64,000 bases of DNA. Source: Flavobacteriaceae bacterium UBA2765 (GTDB lineage: Bacteria > Bacteroidota > Bacteroidia > Flavobacteriales > Flavobacteriaceae). The position numbers and the translations under genes were made by a program. This document shows, one piece after another, positions 7,542 through 16,252 of this stretch (its first letter is position 1; each line of letters opens with the position of its first letter). The notes under the pieces were generated by a model. It searched no databases. It was not told where the DNA came from and worked only from the letters and a program-made list of their open reading frames with translations. The stretch is taken from assembly GCA_002352665.1 (NCBI GenBank), contig DEIV01000060.1:1-64000 (forward strand), given 5' to 3'.

Positions 7542-8018
7542 TTATTTAATTGATAATGTAACTTCATTTTCACTTATTGATTTAGGATAAATGTTCCAAA
7601 AATAAAGGAAGCCAAGTGCGGGGTAACATTCCGTACACTTTTCAATAATTACTTCATAATTATACGAAGATTGTGCATTGCAAACTTTTAATTGATGAAT
7701 GGAAATTCTGTTTGAGATTGAACTAGTCTGAATCCTACCTCCCAATATGAAGTATTTGTCAAAATCAACATCTATATCTAACTCATCATCTGATAGATTA
7801 TTTAGCTGTTGTTTAGTTGTTATTTTTAATATGAAATTATTTTCATCATTATTGTTTAAGATAGTATTATCTTTTGAGAAAACCTTATTCAAGTTGTTTT
7901 CGGTTTCCTGAGGAACAATTATAGAGGGGATTACTTCCCAATCACAACTTGACTCTTCATTGTTACTACAATTTACTATTGTTATTACAATGGTAAAAAT
8001 TAAAAATATTTTTTTCAT
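7542..8018 (-). CDS. Putative lipoprotein, possible PrcB-like protease partner
   Basis: The 158-residue protein starts with a signal peptide ending in VNCSN (lipid-modified Cys at residue 17). The middle reads as a helix-containing segment (KQQLNNLSDDELDID) followed by VDFDKYFILGGR and alternating strands, which loosely recalls the PrcB domain of protease-complex subunits. It carries Cys residues (CTECYP) that could form a disulfide. It overlaps the upstream lipoprotein gene by 4 bp and ends 10 bp before the subtilisin start, so it is translationally linked to the protease. An inhibitor or chaperone role is inference. Confidence 0.75.
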   Translation of the reverse strand: MKKIFLIFTIVITIVNCSNNEESSCDWEVIPSIIVPQETENNLNKVFSKDNTILNNNDENNFILKITTKQQLNNLSDDELDIDVDFDKYFILGGRIQTSSISNRISIHQLKVCNAQSSYNYEVIIEKCTECYPALGFLYFWNIYPKSISENEVTLSIK

Positions 8019-8404
8019 AATCTTTGTATTGAGGTTAATATTATTCTTTGATAAGTGACTTCAGCTATATCAATTTTTCTTTTGCAAACTTCTTTCAGGT
8101 ATCCAGAGAATTGCACTTCGGCCGTTTCTCCTGATATTTTAAGATCATCAAATTCATCATTTAAAAAATCTTCGTTGCAAATTATCATTCTATGATTATT
8201 ATATCCGATCCAAAATGTGTTATTATAATAATCATCTAAGGGATCAATTTGTGTTTTATACGAAATTTGACCAATCAAATTAGCTGATTCAGGAATTGTC
8301 GTTTGTATCTTGGAATCGCACCCACAAGTTGGCATATCTTCATTATTACAGCCAATAAATAGGAAAATCAAAAAGAGGTATATTAATGGTAATTGTTTTT
8401 TCAT
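8015..8404 (-). CDS. Putative lipoprotein, first gene of the subtilisin operon
   Basis: A 129-residue protein with a lipoprotein signal (MKKQLPLIYLFLIFLFIGC, lipid-modified Cys at residue 19) and several further Cys residues (CGCD near the N-terminus and two later). No domain is recognised. Its stop overlaps the next start by 4 bp, the usual arrangement of translationally coupled genes, so it is made together with the following lipoprotein and the protease. Confidence 0.75.
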   Translation of the reverse strand: MKKQLPLIYLFLIFLFIGCNNEDMPTCGCDSKIQTTIPESANLIGQISYKTQIDPLDDYYNNTFWIGYNNHRMIICNEDFLNDEFDDLKISGETAEVQFSGYLKEVCKRKIDIAEVTYQRIILTSIQRL

Positions 8405-8944
8405 GACTCTTGGAATTACTTAATTTCGTTTCATAATAAAAAGTATTAAAGAGATGTTATTTGGTTATAGAATAAATGAACAACACTATAATAATTATGA
8501 AATAGAATGAATTTTTCATATTAATTAATTTTTATTAGAGCAAATACGCCTCTAGTATTCTATAGTGATAGTTCTCCCAAAGTATTGGGTTAAATTCTAA
8601 GTTTATTTATGTCTATTTCATACGGTTTGAATTTTAAATTATACAGAAATAATATACTCGTAAAGTAAATAACTAAAGCCAGCTAATAAATAGTAAGTTT
8701 GCCTGCTTACAAGGAAAGTAGTGATATTAAGTATTTATTTAGCGACTTTTCATTTTCATCTTTTGATTTTATGGTATAAAAATAATTGTTAAATAATTAC
8801 TAAAAAATGACATAAGTCATTTATATAAAAAAAATTAAAAAATAAAATTGTTTATTCTTCTTTAATAACAATCTGTTAAATTAGTTCCAAGAACAGGACA
8901 ATTGAGAAGATACCTTTACTCCGAAAACCAATGGAAATTCAAAA
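8405..8944. other. 540-bp AT-rich gene-free stretch
   Basis: I see no plausible gene on either strand. The only structure is a short inverted repeat AAATGAC/GTCATTT (8805-8811 with 8816-8822). The promoter of the lipoprotein-subtilisin operon should lie in the part nearest 8404, but no clear TAnnTTTG box is evident there. Confidence 0.5.
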
Positions 8945-9292
8945 TTATTTTCTTTTAAAGCCTAGTGTGTCCATTTCTTCATCATATTTCTCATTTACTT
9001 CTACTATAATATCGATTTCAGTAGGACAAATACATGCATCGCAATTCACTCCATTAGATATAGTATCTTCAAAATTGACAACGTTAACATAGTAAATACC
9101 ATTCTCGGTAAGAAAGGAAATAATAGCACCTCTAGTTTTTGATTGGGAATCATTTCCTGTTGTACCCCAAGGATCACTACATTTTGTCTGTTCCCAATAA
9201 AAAACAACCGTATCATCTATTTCATCTGGGCTACATGCTCCCCCTAATGAAAATAAGATAAGTATTAGAAAAACGTAAGAATGATTAGCCAT
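8945..9292 (-). CDS. Small Cys-containing putative lipoprotein, island B
   Basis: 115 residues with a lipoprotein signal (hydrophobic VFLILILFSLGGAC, lipid-modified Cys at residue 20). The mature part contains KCSD and CDACICP, so disulfides are likely, and reads as alternating strands (GIYYVNVVNFED). It is unlinked to the operon beginning at 8404 (about 540 bp gap) and lies between it and the recombinase. Function unknown. Confidence 0.7.
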   Translation of the reverse strand: MANHSYVFLILILFSLGGACSPDEIDDTVVFYWEQTKCSDPWGTTGNDSQSKTRGAIISFLTENGIYYVNVVNFEDTISNGVNCDACICPTEIDIIVEVNEKYDEEMDTLGFKRK

Positions 9293-9498
9293 GTGCTTAT
9301 TAATTATTTTATATGTATAATAAGTGTAATTACTAATACTATGATGTCAAAACATTGATAAGGTTGCTCTTATTTGAGGAGAAAATAATCCGCATAAGGA
9401 TTCAAAATATAAGAGGGTCAAATATTAATTATTTAAGATTTATTTTTTTATTTTAGTCATTAAAGACTTTTTTAACCCTGCGACCATCGGGAGCAGAC

Positions 9499-9533
9499 AA
9501 GGTTGTTTTTGTGGCAACAAAAACACATCTTGT
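9499..9533. repeat. Conserved stem-loop, copy 2 (paired with 2913-2941)
   Basis: The outer stem CAAGGT/ATCTTG (one G-T pair) encloses a perfect 9-bp inner stem TGTTTTTGT/ACAAAAACA with loop GGCA. In copy 1 the inner stem is TGTGTC/GACACA, so both sides changed together. The flank GGGAGCAGACAAG is shared. It lies 138 bp past the recombinase stop. The rest of the gene-free stretch 9293-9670 shows nothing else. Confidence 0.65.
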
Positions 9534-9670
9534 GCTTATCATCACGCCTTAATAATTGAAGTACTTTTTAAAACTGGATTATTTGAAGTTATTTTCCAAC
9601 TTTCAAAAAAATAGTTGCTAATGAAAAGAAAAATATAAAAATCAAAATTTAACTATTTCTATAAGACCGA

Positions 9671-10941
9671 TTATTTTAAAACTTGTATAGAGCGATTAGA
9701 TTCAATTTCCTTATTTTTTTTATCTTCAAAACGTATCATTAAATTTTGAATATCCTCACTAATTTTATGTTCCAATACCCTGGCATAGATTTGTGTAGTC
9801 GATAATTTAGTATGCCCCAATAATTTGGATACGGTTTCAATAGGAACGCCATTTGATAAAAGTACCGTAGTAGCAAATGTGTGCCGAGCAACATGAAAGG
9901 TAATATTTTTACGAATACCACAAGCTTTTGCAATTTCCTTTAAATAAGAATTCGTTTTCTGGTTGGAATAGAGTGGAAGCAATAGTTCAGAACCTATCCC
10001 ATCAGAAATGGTTTTGTACTTCTCAACAATATCCAAGGCTTTGGGTAGAATAGGTACTTTAACGGTTTCATTCGTTTTCTCTCGTTTGGTATAAATCCAG
10101 TAGTTATTATCAATCCCCTTGACAATCTGATGAACCGTAAGTTGTTTTACATCAATATAAGATAAACCCGTATAACAAGAAAAAATAAATATATCCTTTA
10201 TCCTTTCCAATCGTTCACTTTTAAAATAAGTATTCTCAATAAGCTCTAGTTCTCTTTGAGAAAGATATTGCCTGTCATACTTATCAAACCTTAATTGAAA
10301 CCGACTAAAAGGGTTTTTACCAACCATTCCAATTTAATGGCAAGATTTATCATTTTTTTAAACCTTTCCAAATGTTTCATAACCCCATTATTGGTCAATG
10401 TTTTCCTTTTTGTAGTGGGATTATAATTTCTAAGGAATTGCTCAAAGTCAATGATAAAACGATAATTCAATTGTTTTAAATAAATATCATCCGCTTTTAA
10501 TTTTTGGACAAGGAATTTGTTCAAATATTTTTCAGTAGTATAATAGTTTTTCATTGTACCAGCCTTTAAGACGGAAACCATATTGGTATTATGGTACTTT
10601 ATAAGCTCGTTAAGCGTTTTTAGTTGGTCGTCCTCGCCCAAATAGCGAGCTTTGATGGATTTGGCAGAGATGATCTTGAACTCCTCTAAAAGTTGTCTGT
10701 GACAGTCCAATAATTGACCGTAAACTTGGTCTAAATACTTGTTCAGGTTACGAGAATTTGAAGATATTCCCCTTGCTCGGGCTTTAGAATTGTCCCAATT
10801 GCACACCTCTATGCACCTTTTTAGACTGATTTCTGCACGTTGTCCGTCAACGGTAATACGTGCGTAAATAGATAATTCTTTAAGGTTACTACGTGATTTT
10901 CTTGTAAAGAAAATTACTGTGAAAGTGCTGTTTTTCTGCAT
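9671..10941 (-). pseudogene. Tyrosine recombinase (IntDOT-like family), single frameshift, island B
   Basis: Two overlapping fragments (10941-10291 and 10327-9671) make one integrase of about 420 residues, clearly homologous to the one at 2969-4221. The first frame runs to LEWLVK and then leaves the family sequence; a -1 shift on GTA AAA ACC restores KNPFSRFQ. The sister copy has GTT AAA AAT here, so one T is missing. The catalytic domain keeps HVARHTF, LLGHTKLS and IYARVL, with Ser in place of the first Arg (TGLSYID). A slippage site on the five-A run is possible, but a simple inactivating deletion is more likely. It faces the intact tRNA-Pro. Confidence 0.85.
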
Positions 10942-11036
10942 GTTATATGTCTTTAGTTAAACAATATTTGTTTGTAAAGACGAAAGTCAAATCGCTTCTA
11001 AAGTTCTTTAAAGATAGAAAAAAATTAGGATAGAAC

Positions 11037-11056
11037 TGCACACCGAATTGCACACC
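11037..11056. repeat. TTGCACACC-type motif pair, candidate recombinase arm sites (island B)
   Basis: TGCACACC at 11037-11044 and TTGCACACC at 11048-11056 repeat the pair at 4317-4336 with the same 11-bp phase. They lie between the recombinase start and the near-identical unit leading to tRNA-Pro. Confidence 0.4.
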
Positions 11057-11158
11057 TATTAGTTGGTTTTAAATGAAATCAATTGACATCATTAAAAACA
11101 AAAAACACTGATAATCATACGATTAACAGTGTTTTAGTTTGACCTATTACTAGGTTCG

Positions 11159-11260
11159 TTAGAGTGACGGAATTACTCGTTTTACTTGTGATCCTGTAGA
11201 GGGTTTGTTGCTCATTAAAAACCAAAATGCTACTGCATTTTTTGTTTTATTTATTTTCAT
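11159..11260 (-). CDS. 33-residue conserved micro-ORF (copy 2)
   Basis: Same frame as 4439-4540 with one replacement near the C-terminus (RVIPSL against RVISSL). Reverse strand, ATG at 11260, TAA at 11159. It is probably either a small island-specific peptide or chance coding in conserved structured DNA. Confidence 0.3.
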   Translation of the reverse strand: MKINKTKNAVAFWFLMSNKPSTGSQVKRVIPSL

Positions 11261-11297
11261 TTTGGTTATGAAGCAAGCTTCAACCTCATGAAAATAA

Positions 11298-11331
11298 AAA
11301 AACCTATAAATCAAATGATTTATAGGTTTTT
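11298..11331 (-). terminator. Hairpin terminator of tRNA-Pro
   Basis: A 16-bp perfect stem with an AA loop and T-runs on both sides begins right after the encoded CCA of tRNA-Pro on the reverse strand, so it is well placed to end the tRNA transcript. Confidence 0.75.
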
Positions 11332-11333
11332 AA

Positions 11334-11411
11334 TGGTCGGGGTGGCAGGATTCGAACCTGCGGCCTCCACGTCCCAAACGTGGCGCGATAACCGGGCTAC
11401 GCTACACCCCG
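11334..11411 (-). tRNA. tRNA-Pro (anticodon TGG), CCA encoded
   Basis: On the reverse strand the sequence folds as a cloverleaf: acceptor CGGGGTG/CACCCCG, D-arm with AGCCCGGTTATCGCGC, anticodon stem CCACG/CGTGG around loop TTTGGGA (anticodon TGG), T-arm with GGTTCGAATCC. Discriminator A and CCA follow at 11337-11334. Its 3' end is the insertion target of the islands on the left; the gene itself is intact. Confidence 0.95.
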
Positions 11412-11502
11412 AGGTGAAATTGTAAAAATTTATTTCAAATATTCAAAGTTATTACTGATACTGTACATTTAGTGGCGTAGTTTATCTCGAGCCTGTCGAG
11501 AG

Positions 11503-11542
11503 GCTACACCCCGAGGTGCAATTGTAAAAATTTATTTCAAAT
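11503..11542. repeat. Duplicated tRNA-Pro 5' end plus leader
   Basis: Positions 11503-11542 repeat 11401-11440 with one mismatch. The original covers the last 11 bp of the tRNA gene's 5' end and 29 bp of its leader; the copy lies 102 bp away and has no tRNA body. The gene-free stretch 11412-11706 holds only this copy and the promoter region of the TonB receptor gene. Confidence 0.8.
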
Positions 11543-11706
11543 CCCAAAACACAAACCTATAAAAAATAAGTGGTCAAATTTTGGGTAGCGTTTGTCCCAC
11601 AATTGGCACAGCGATATACTCCGAAAAATTGGATTGCAAATATACCTATTTTATATAAATAGATTACATTCGTACTACTTTTTTAATTGAAGATTGACTT
11701 TATAAA

Positions 11707-14004
11707 ATGCACATCAAAAAAATATTCATATTTATTCTATTTTTTATTAATTTTAAGTATGGTCTTGCACAACAAGAAATTTTTGGGAAAGTAATTGATG
11801 GAGAAAATGGAGCCGTGCTTTCTAATGTTCATATTATCAATCTTGAGACTGATAATATTGTAATATCAAATCATCTAGGTGAATTTAAATTGGGGGAGGC
11901 CGGTAATTACAAATTTACCAGAATAGGCTATCATGATGAATTGATTAATATAGTAGATTCAAGATATATTATTGTGCCACTTCATATGAAATCTTCTGAA
12001 CTCAATGAGGTTATTGTTAGCACTAATCAGTTACCTGTAAAACTCAAAAAAGCGGTAACTGCCATCAGTATTATTTCAACTCAAGAAATAGAAAGAGGAA
12101 ATAAAGTAAATGTTTCTCAAGTTTTAAACAGAGTACCGGGTATTTATATGCATACTGGAGCATTAAACACAAATAGGATTACCATTAGAGGAATTGGCTC
12201 TAGAAATTTATTTGGAACAGCTAAAATACGAGCCTATTATGAAGATATACCCTTAACTACAGGTAATGGAGAAACTGCAATAGAAGATTTTGATCTCGAA
12301 AATATTTCTCGTATTGAAATTATAAAAGGAGCTGCTTCCAGTATCTATGGTGCAGGTTTAGGTGGTGCCATCCATCTCATTCCAAAAAAATCTTGTTTTG
12401 ATAATACTATTGTGTCAAGTGATTTTGCATTAGGTTCTTTTGGATTAAATAAAGGCGTTTTAAATTTTAGTCATGGTAGTCCTAAGCATAGTTATAGAGC
12501 CATGTTTAGCTCCACCCATAGCGATGGTTATCGTGATAATAATGAATATGATAGGCAAAACATTGCTTTTACTTCCAATCATTATCTAAGCAATACAAAT
12601 GATATTTCTATTGTGGGTAGTTATGTTGATTTAAAAGCATTTATTCCTAGCTCAATTAATGAAAATGATTTTATTAATAACCCTAGATCAGCAGCTTTTA
12701 CATGGGCTGAATCAAAAGGGTTTGAAGATGCTCAAAGAGGTATATTCGGATTGTCTTGGAAACATCAATATAATGATAAGCTAGATCAAAAGACCAGTGT
12801 TTTTACTTCTTTTAGAAATGCCTATGAAGCCAGGCCATTTAATATGCTTGATGAAAATACTTCAGCTCTTGGGCTGCGTAGTCGCTTATTAGGAAATAAC
12901 ACAATATTTAAAAAGAAATTAGATTGGACTTTTGGTGGAGAGTTATTTAGAGATCAACATTTATCAAAGACCTTTGAAAATTTATATCAAGAATTTCCAA
13001 GTGGTACAGGTGCTGTTCAAGGAGAACTTTTGTCTGATTTTAAAGAAAAACGAACGTATTACAATATTTTTTTAGAGGCTAATTATCATTGGAATCATAA
13101 AACAATGTTTTCTCTAGGGCTTAATTTTAATAAAACGGTTTATCATTTAGAGGATAAATTTATAGCCGTTGACAACATTGACCAATCCGGAAAGTATGCA
13201 TTTAAAGGTGTTTTTTCTCCTAAGTTGGGTATTTCTCATTTGCTTTCAGAAAACATAAGCTTATATATCAACCTAGGGCATGGTTTTTCACCGCCAACTC
13301 TTTCAGAAACACTACTGCCAGATGGCCAAATAAATACAGGGATTGAACCTGAAACCGGATGGAATTTTGAATTGGGTACTCGTGGTAGTTTGTACCACAA
13401 TAAATTACAATATAAATTAGCATTTTTCCGATTAAATATACGTAATTTGTTAGTAGCTAGAAGAATAGCAGATGATCAATTTATAGGTATTAATGCAGGT
13501 AAAACCCAACATGATGGCTTAGAATTGGCATTAACTTATCATTTGATGGATACTAAGGTTATCACTGTTGATAGTTATTTTTCTTATACCTTAAATAATT
13601 TTGTTTTTAAAGAATTTGTTGATGACGATCAGAATTTTTCCGGTAATGATCTGACCGGAGTTCCTTCTGAAATTTTTAATGCCGGAGTTGATATAAATAC
13701 TAGCCTAGGGATCTATGGGTCTGTTAATTTTCAATATGTTGGTAGCATTCCAATAACAGATAGTAATACCTTATACTCAAATAGTTATACCCTAACCAAT
13801 GTAAAACTCGGCTATAAATTAACACTTTTAAAAAAATTAACTTTAAATACCTATCTGGGCCTTGATAATGTTTTTGATAAGACCTATGCTTCACAACTAC
13901 TCATTAATGCTAGTAGCTTTGGAGGTAGAGCTCCAAGATATTATTACCCCGGAAATCCATTGAATTTCTATGCTGGGATCAATATAAAATATGCATTTTT
14001 TTGA
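11707..14004 (+). CDS. TonB-dependent outer-membrane receptor
   Basis: 765 residues with signal peptide (ending GLAQQ), an N-terminal carboxypeptidase-regulatory-like beta-sandwich (EIFGKVIDGENGAVLSNVHI), a plug domain (VSQVLNRVPGIYM, ITIRGIGSR, IEIIKGAASSIYGAG) and a 22-strand barrel ending in an aromatic residue (KYAFF). It takes up an unknown ligand across the outer membrane with energy from ExbB/ExbD/TonB (a set lies at 53946-56055). The size and plug resemble siderophore or vitamin receptors more than the larger SusC proteins. It is followed at 36 bp by a PQQ sugar dehydrogenase and a cytochrome c, suggesting one transcript and perhaps PQQ or a sugar-derived ligand. Confidence 0.93.
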   Translation: MHIKKIFIFILFFINFKYGLAQQEIFGKVIDGENGAVLSNVHIINLETDNIVISNHLGEFKLGEAGNYKFTRIGYHDELINIVDSRYIIVPLHMKSSELNEVIVSTNQLPVKLKKAVTAISIISTQEIERGNKVNVSQVLNRVPGIYMHTGALNTNRITIRGIGSRNLFGTAKIRAYYEDIPLTTGNGETAIEDFDLENISRIEIIKGAASSIYGAGLGGAIHLIPKKSCFDNTIVSSDFALGSFGLNKGVLNFSHGSPKHSYRAMFSSTHSDGYRDNNEYDRQNIAFTSNHYLSNTNDISIVGSYVDLKAFIPSSINENDFINNPRSAAFTWAESKGFEDAQRGIFGLSWKHQYNDKLDQKTSVFTSFRNAYEARPFNMLDENTSALGLRSRLLGNNTIFKKKLDWTFGGELFRDQHLSKTFENLYQEFPSGTGAVQGELLSDFKEKRTYYNIFLEANYHWNHKTMFSLGLNFNKTVYHLEDKFIAVDNIDQSGKYAFKGVFSPKLGISHLLSENISLYINLGHGFSPPTLSETLLPDGQINTGIEPETGWNFELGTRGSLYHNKLQYKLAFFRLNIRNLLVARRIADDQFIGINAGKTQHDGLELALTYHLMDTKVITVDSYFSYTLNNFVFKEFVDDDQNFSGNDLTGVPSEIFNAGVDINTSLGIYGSVNFQYVGSIPITDSNTLYSNSYTLTNVKLGYKLTLLKKLTLNTYLGLDNVFDKTYASQLLINASSFGGRAPRYYYPGNPLNFYAGINIKYAFF

Positions 14005-14040
14005 GAGAAAATCCTTACCTTTAGATAAAATATAGAAGCC

Positions 14041-15165
14041 ATGAAAAGTTTTACTTACTTGTTAGTTACTGTTTTAATATCGATATCGGCTTGTGCACAA
14101 CAAGAAGAATCATCCGTAAAAGCAGAAATACCTCAAAATGTTAATTATACAACTGAAGTTGTTATTTCTGATATGACAATTCCTTGGGGAATGACGTTTT
14201 TGCCGGATGGAAGCATGTTGATAACTGAAAAATCAGGTGAATTGATTCATTATAAAAATAATGTAAAAACATTGATTGAAGGGGTTCCTGAAATTTATGT
14301 CAGAGGACAAGGAGGGTTGTTGGATATTATTGTACATCCCAACTATAGTGAAAATGGATGGATCTATATTTCTTACGCTTCGTCGGATGGACAGGGTGAT
14401 GGAGGTAACACGGCAATAATAAGATGTAAACTTGATAACAATACATTGATTGATAAACATATAGTATATAAGGCATCTCCCAATAGTAAAAAAGGCCAGC
14501 ATTTTGGTTCAAGAATAGCATTTGACAATGATGGATATCTTTACTTTTCTGTAGGAGATAGAGGCAATCGTGATGAGAACCCCCAAGATATTACTAGAGA
14601 TGGTGGTAAAGTTTATCGTTTAAATGATGATGGAACTATCCCTTCGGATAATCCATTTGTCAACGAAGCAAATGCAAAAACAGCTATTTATTCTTATGGA
14701 CATAGAAACGTACAGGGTATGATTAAACATCCTGAAACTGGAGAAATTTGGACACATGAGCACGGACCTCAAGGGGGTGATGAAATTAACATCATTCAAA
14801 AAAGTAAAAATTATGGCTGGCCAAAAATCAGTTATGGTATCAATTATAATGGTACATCCTTTACAGATCATACGGCTCTACCGGGAATGGAACAGCCCTT
14901 GTTTTATTGGGTACCCTCTATAGCTCCTAGTGGTTTTACAATTATATCTTCAGATAAATATCCTCAGTGGAAAGGGAATTTATTGGTTGGATCTTTAAAA
15001 TTTCAATATCTAGAAAGATTGGTACTTGAAGGTAATAAAGTGATAAAAAGAGAGAAATTATTTGAAGGAATTGGAAGAGTAAGAAGTGTAAGACAAGATC
15101 CTGATGGCTATATTTATGTAGGTGTTGAAAATGTTGGTATTGTAAAGATTGTACCTAAGTTATAA
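14041..15165 (+). CDS. PQQ-dependent sugar (aldose) dehydrogenase, lipoprotein
   Basis: 374 residues. The lipoprotein signal (lipobox SISAC, Cys 18) puts it in the periplasm or at a membrane. The remainder is a six-bladed propeller of the soluble glucose/sorbosone dehydrogenase family: catalytic-region GQHFGSRIAFD, the GDRGNRDENPQD calcium/PQQ loop, SYGHRNVQGM and THEHGPQGGDEIN. The reaction is oxidation of aldoses with pyrroloquinoline quinone, passing electrons on. The stop overlaps the start of a cytochrome c gene by one base (TAATG), which makes that cytochrome the likely acceptor. Sugar specificity cannot be told from the sequence. Confidence 0.92.
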   Translation: MKSFTYLLVTVLISISACAQQEESSVKAEIPQNVNYTTEVVISDMTIPWGMTFLPDGSMLITEKSGELIHYKNNVKTLIEGVPEIYVRGQGGLLDIIVHPNYSENGWIYISYASSDGQGDGGNTAIIRCKLDNNTLIDKHIVYKASPNSKKGQHFGSRIAFDNDGYLYFSVGDRGNRDENPQDITRDGGKVYRLNDDGTIPSDNPFVNEANAKTAIYSYGHRNVQGMIKHPETGEIWTHEHGPQGGDEINIIQKSKNYGWPKISYGINYNGTSFTDHTALPGMEQPLFYWVPSIAPSGFTIISSDKYPQWKGNLLVGSLKFQYLERLVLEGNKVIKREKLFEGIGRVRSVRQDPDGYIYVGVENVGIVKIVPKL

Positions 15166-15575
15166 TGAGGGTTTCTATTATTTTATTAGGAACATTTTTA
15201 TATTCTTCTATGGTATTTAGTCAAGACCAGGAGCCAAATGAAGTACTTTTAGAAAGTATGGAGAGTGGGGCAATGATTTATGAAGATTTTTGTGTTAACT
15301 GTCATATGGCTGATGGTAAAGGTGTTGAAAACCTCAATCCGCCTTTAGCATCATCAGATTTTTTAATGAATAACAGAGGATTAAGCATTAAGACTATTAA
15401 GTTTGGTCAAAAAGGAGAGATTGTGGTCAATGGAAAAAAATATAATAATACTATGACTCCATTGGGTTTAGCTGATGATGAAATTGCAGATGTGATGAAT
15501 TTTATTTCTAATGCATGGGGCAATTTAAATAATAAGATAATAACAGTTGAAGAAGTTTCAAAAATTCAACAATAG
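15165..15575 (+). CDS. Periplasmic c-type cytochrome
   Basis: 136 residues with a cleavable signal peptide (MVFSQ/DQEP). Haem is bound at CVNCH (residues 43-47); the probable Met ligand is in NTMTPLG. A single-haem class I cytochrome of short length. It overlaps the PQQ dehydrogenase gene by one base, so the two are translationally coupled, and it probably takes the dehydrogenase electrons to a terminal oxidase. Confidence 0.92.
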   Translation: MRVSIILLGTFLYSSMVFSQDQEPNEVLLESMESGAMIYEDFCVNCHMADGKGVENLNPPLASSDFLMNNRGLSIKTIKFGQKGEIVVNGKKYNNTMTPLGLADDEIADVMNFISNAWGNLNNKIITVEEVSKIQQ

Positions 15576-15592
15576 AATCTCATACATTTACT

Positions 15593-15600
15593 TAAATTTG
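15593..15600 (+). promoter_or_regulatory. TAAATTTG -7 box upstream of udk
   Basis: TAAATTTG fits the Bacteroidota TAnnTTTG consensus and lies 24 bp before the udk ATG. A clear -33 TTG is not seen at the expected distance, so this is only a candidate. Confidence 0.3.
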
Positions 15601-15624
15601 TAGAAAATATCAAATTTTATATTC

Positions 15625-16230
15625 ATGCTTATAATTGGAATAGCCGGTGGTACGGGGAGTGGTAAAACTACTGTTGTAAATCAGATCATAAATGAATTAC
15701 CTAATGAAGATGTTACTGTAATTTCTCAAGATTCTTATTATAAAATTACGGATAAATTAACATATGAGGAACGTACAAAAATAAATTTTGACCACCCTAG
15801 AGCAATCGACTTTAAATTATTAGTAGAACATCTAGCTGAATTAAAACAAGGTAATATAATTCAACAACCTGTTTATTCATTCGCAGCACATAATAGAACA
15901 AAGGATACTATTAAAACACACCCGAGTAAAGTAATTATAGTTGAAGGTATTTTAATTTTTTCAAAACGAAAAGTTCGTGACCTTTTAGATATTAAAGTAT
16001 TTGTCCATGCCGATTCAGATGAACGTTTAATTCGCAGATTAAAAAGAGATATTCAAGAGCGTTCAAGAGATATGGACGAGGTATTGCAGCGTTATCAGGA
16101 AACATTAAAACCAATGCACGATCAATTTATTGAGCCTATGAAAGAATATGCTGATATTATTATTCCTAATAATAAGTACAATACAGTAGCTATTGATATA
16201 GTTAGAACCATAATTAATGAAAAACTATAA
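15625..16230 (+). CDS. udk: Uridine kinase
   Basis: 201 residues, normal family length. The P-loop GGTGSGKT (residues 8-15), the QDSYYK motif, the NFDHPRAID segment and VEGILIF are the hallmarks of uridine/cytidine kinase, which phosphorylates uridine and cytidine with ATP or GTP in pyrimidine salvage. The cytoplasmic enzyme is followed 22 bp later by a FtsB-like gene and then mutA; compact spacing suggests a joint operon. Confidence 0.95.
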   Translation: MLIIGIAGGTGSGKTTVVNQIINELPNEDVTVISQDSYYKITDKLTYEERTKINFDHPRAIDFKLLVEHLAELKQGNIIQQPVYSFAAHNRTKDTIKTHPSKVIIVEGILIFSKRKVRDLLDIKVFVHADSDERLIRRLKRDIQERSRDMDEVLQRYQETLKPMHDQFIEPMKEYADIIIPNNKYNTVAIDIVRTIINEKL

Positions 16231-16252
16231 GTTTATTTAAGATCTTTATCAA

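Larger units (their letters stand above)
11137..11352. repeat. Near-identical 216-bp direct repeat, copy 2
   Basis: This copy ends inside the intact tRNA-Pro gene; copy 1 (4417-4632) ends at the relict core. It contains the micro-ORF, the long hairpin 11250-11298 and the terminator hairpin. Confidence 0.9.
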
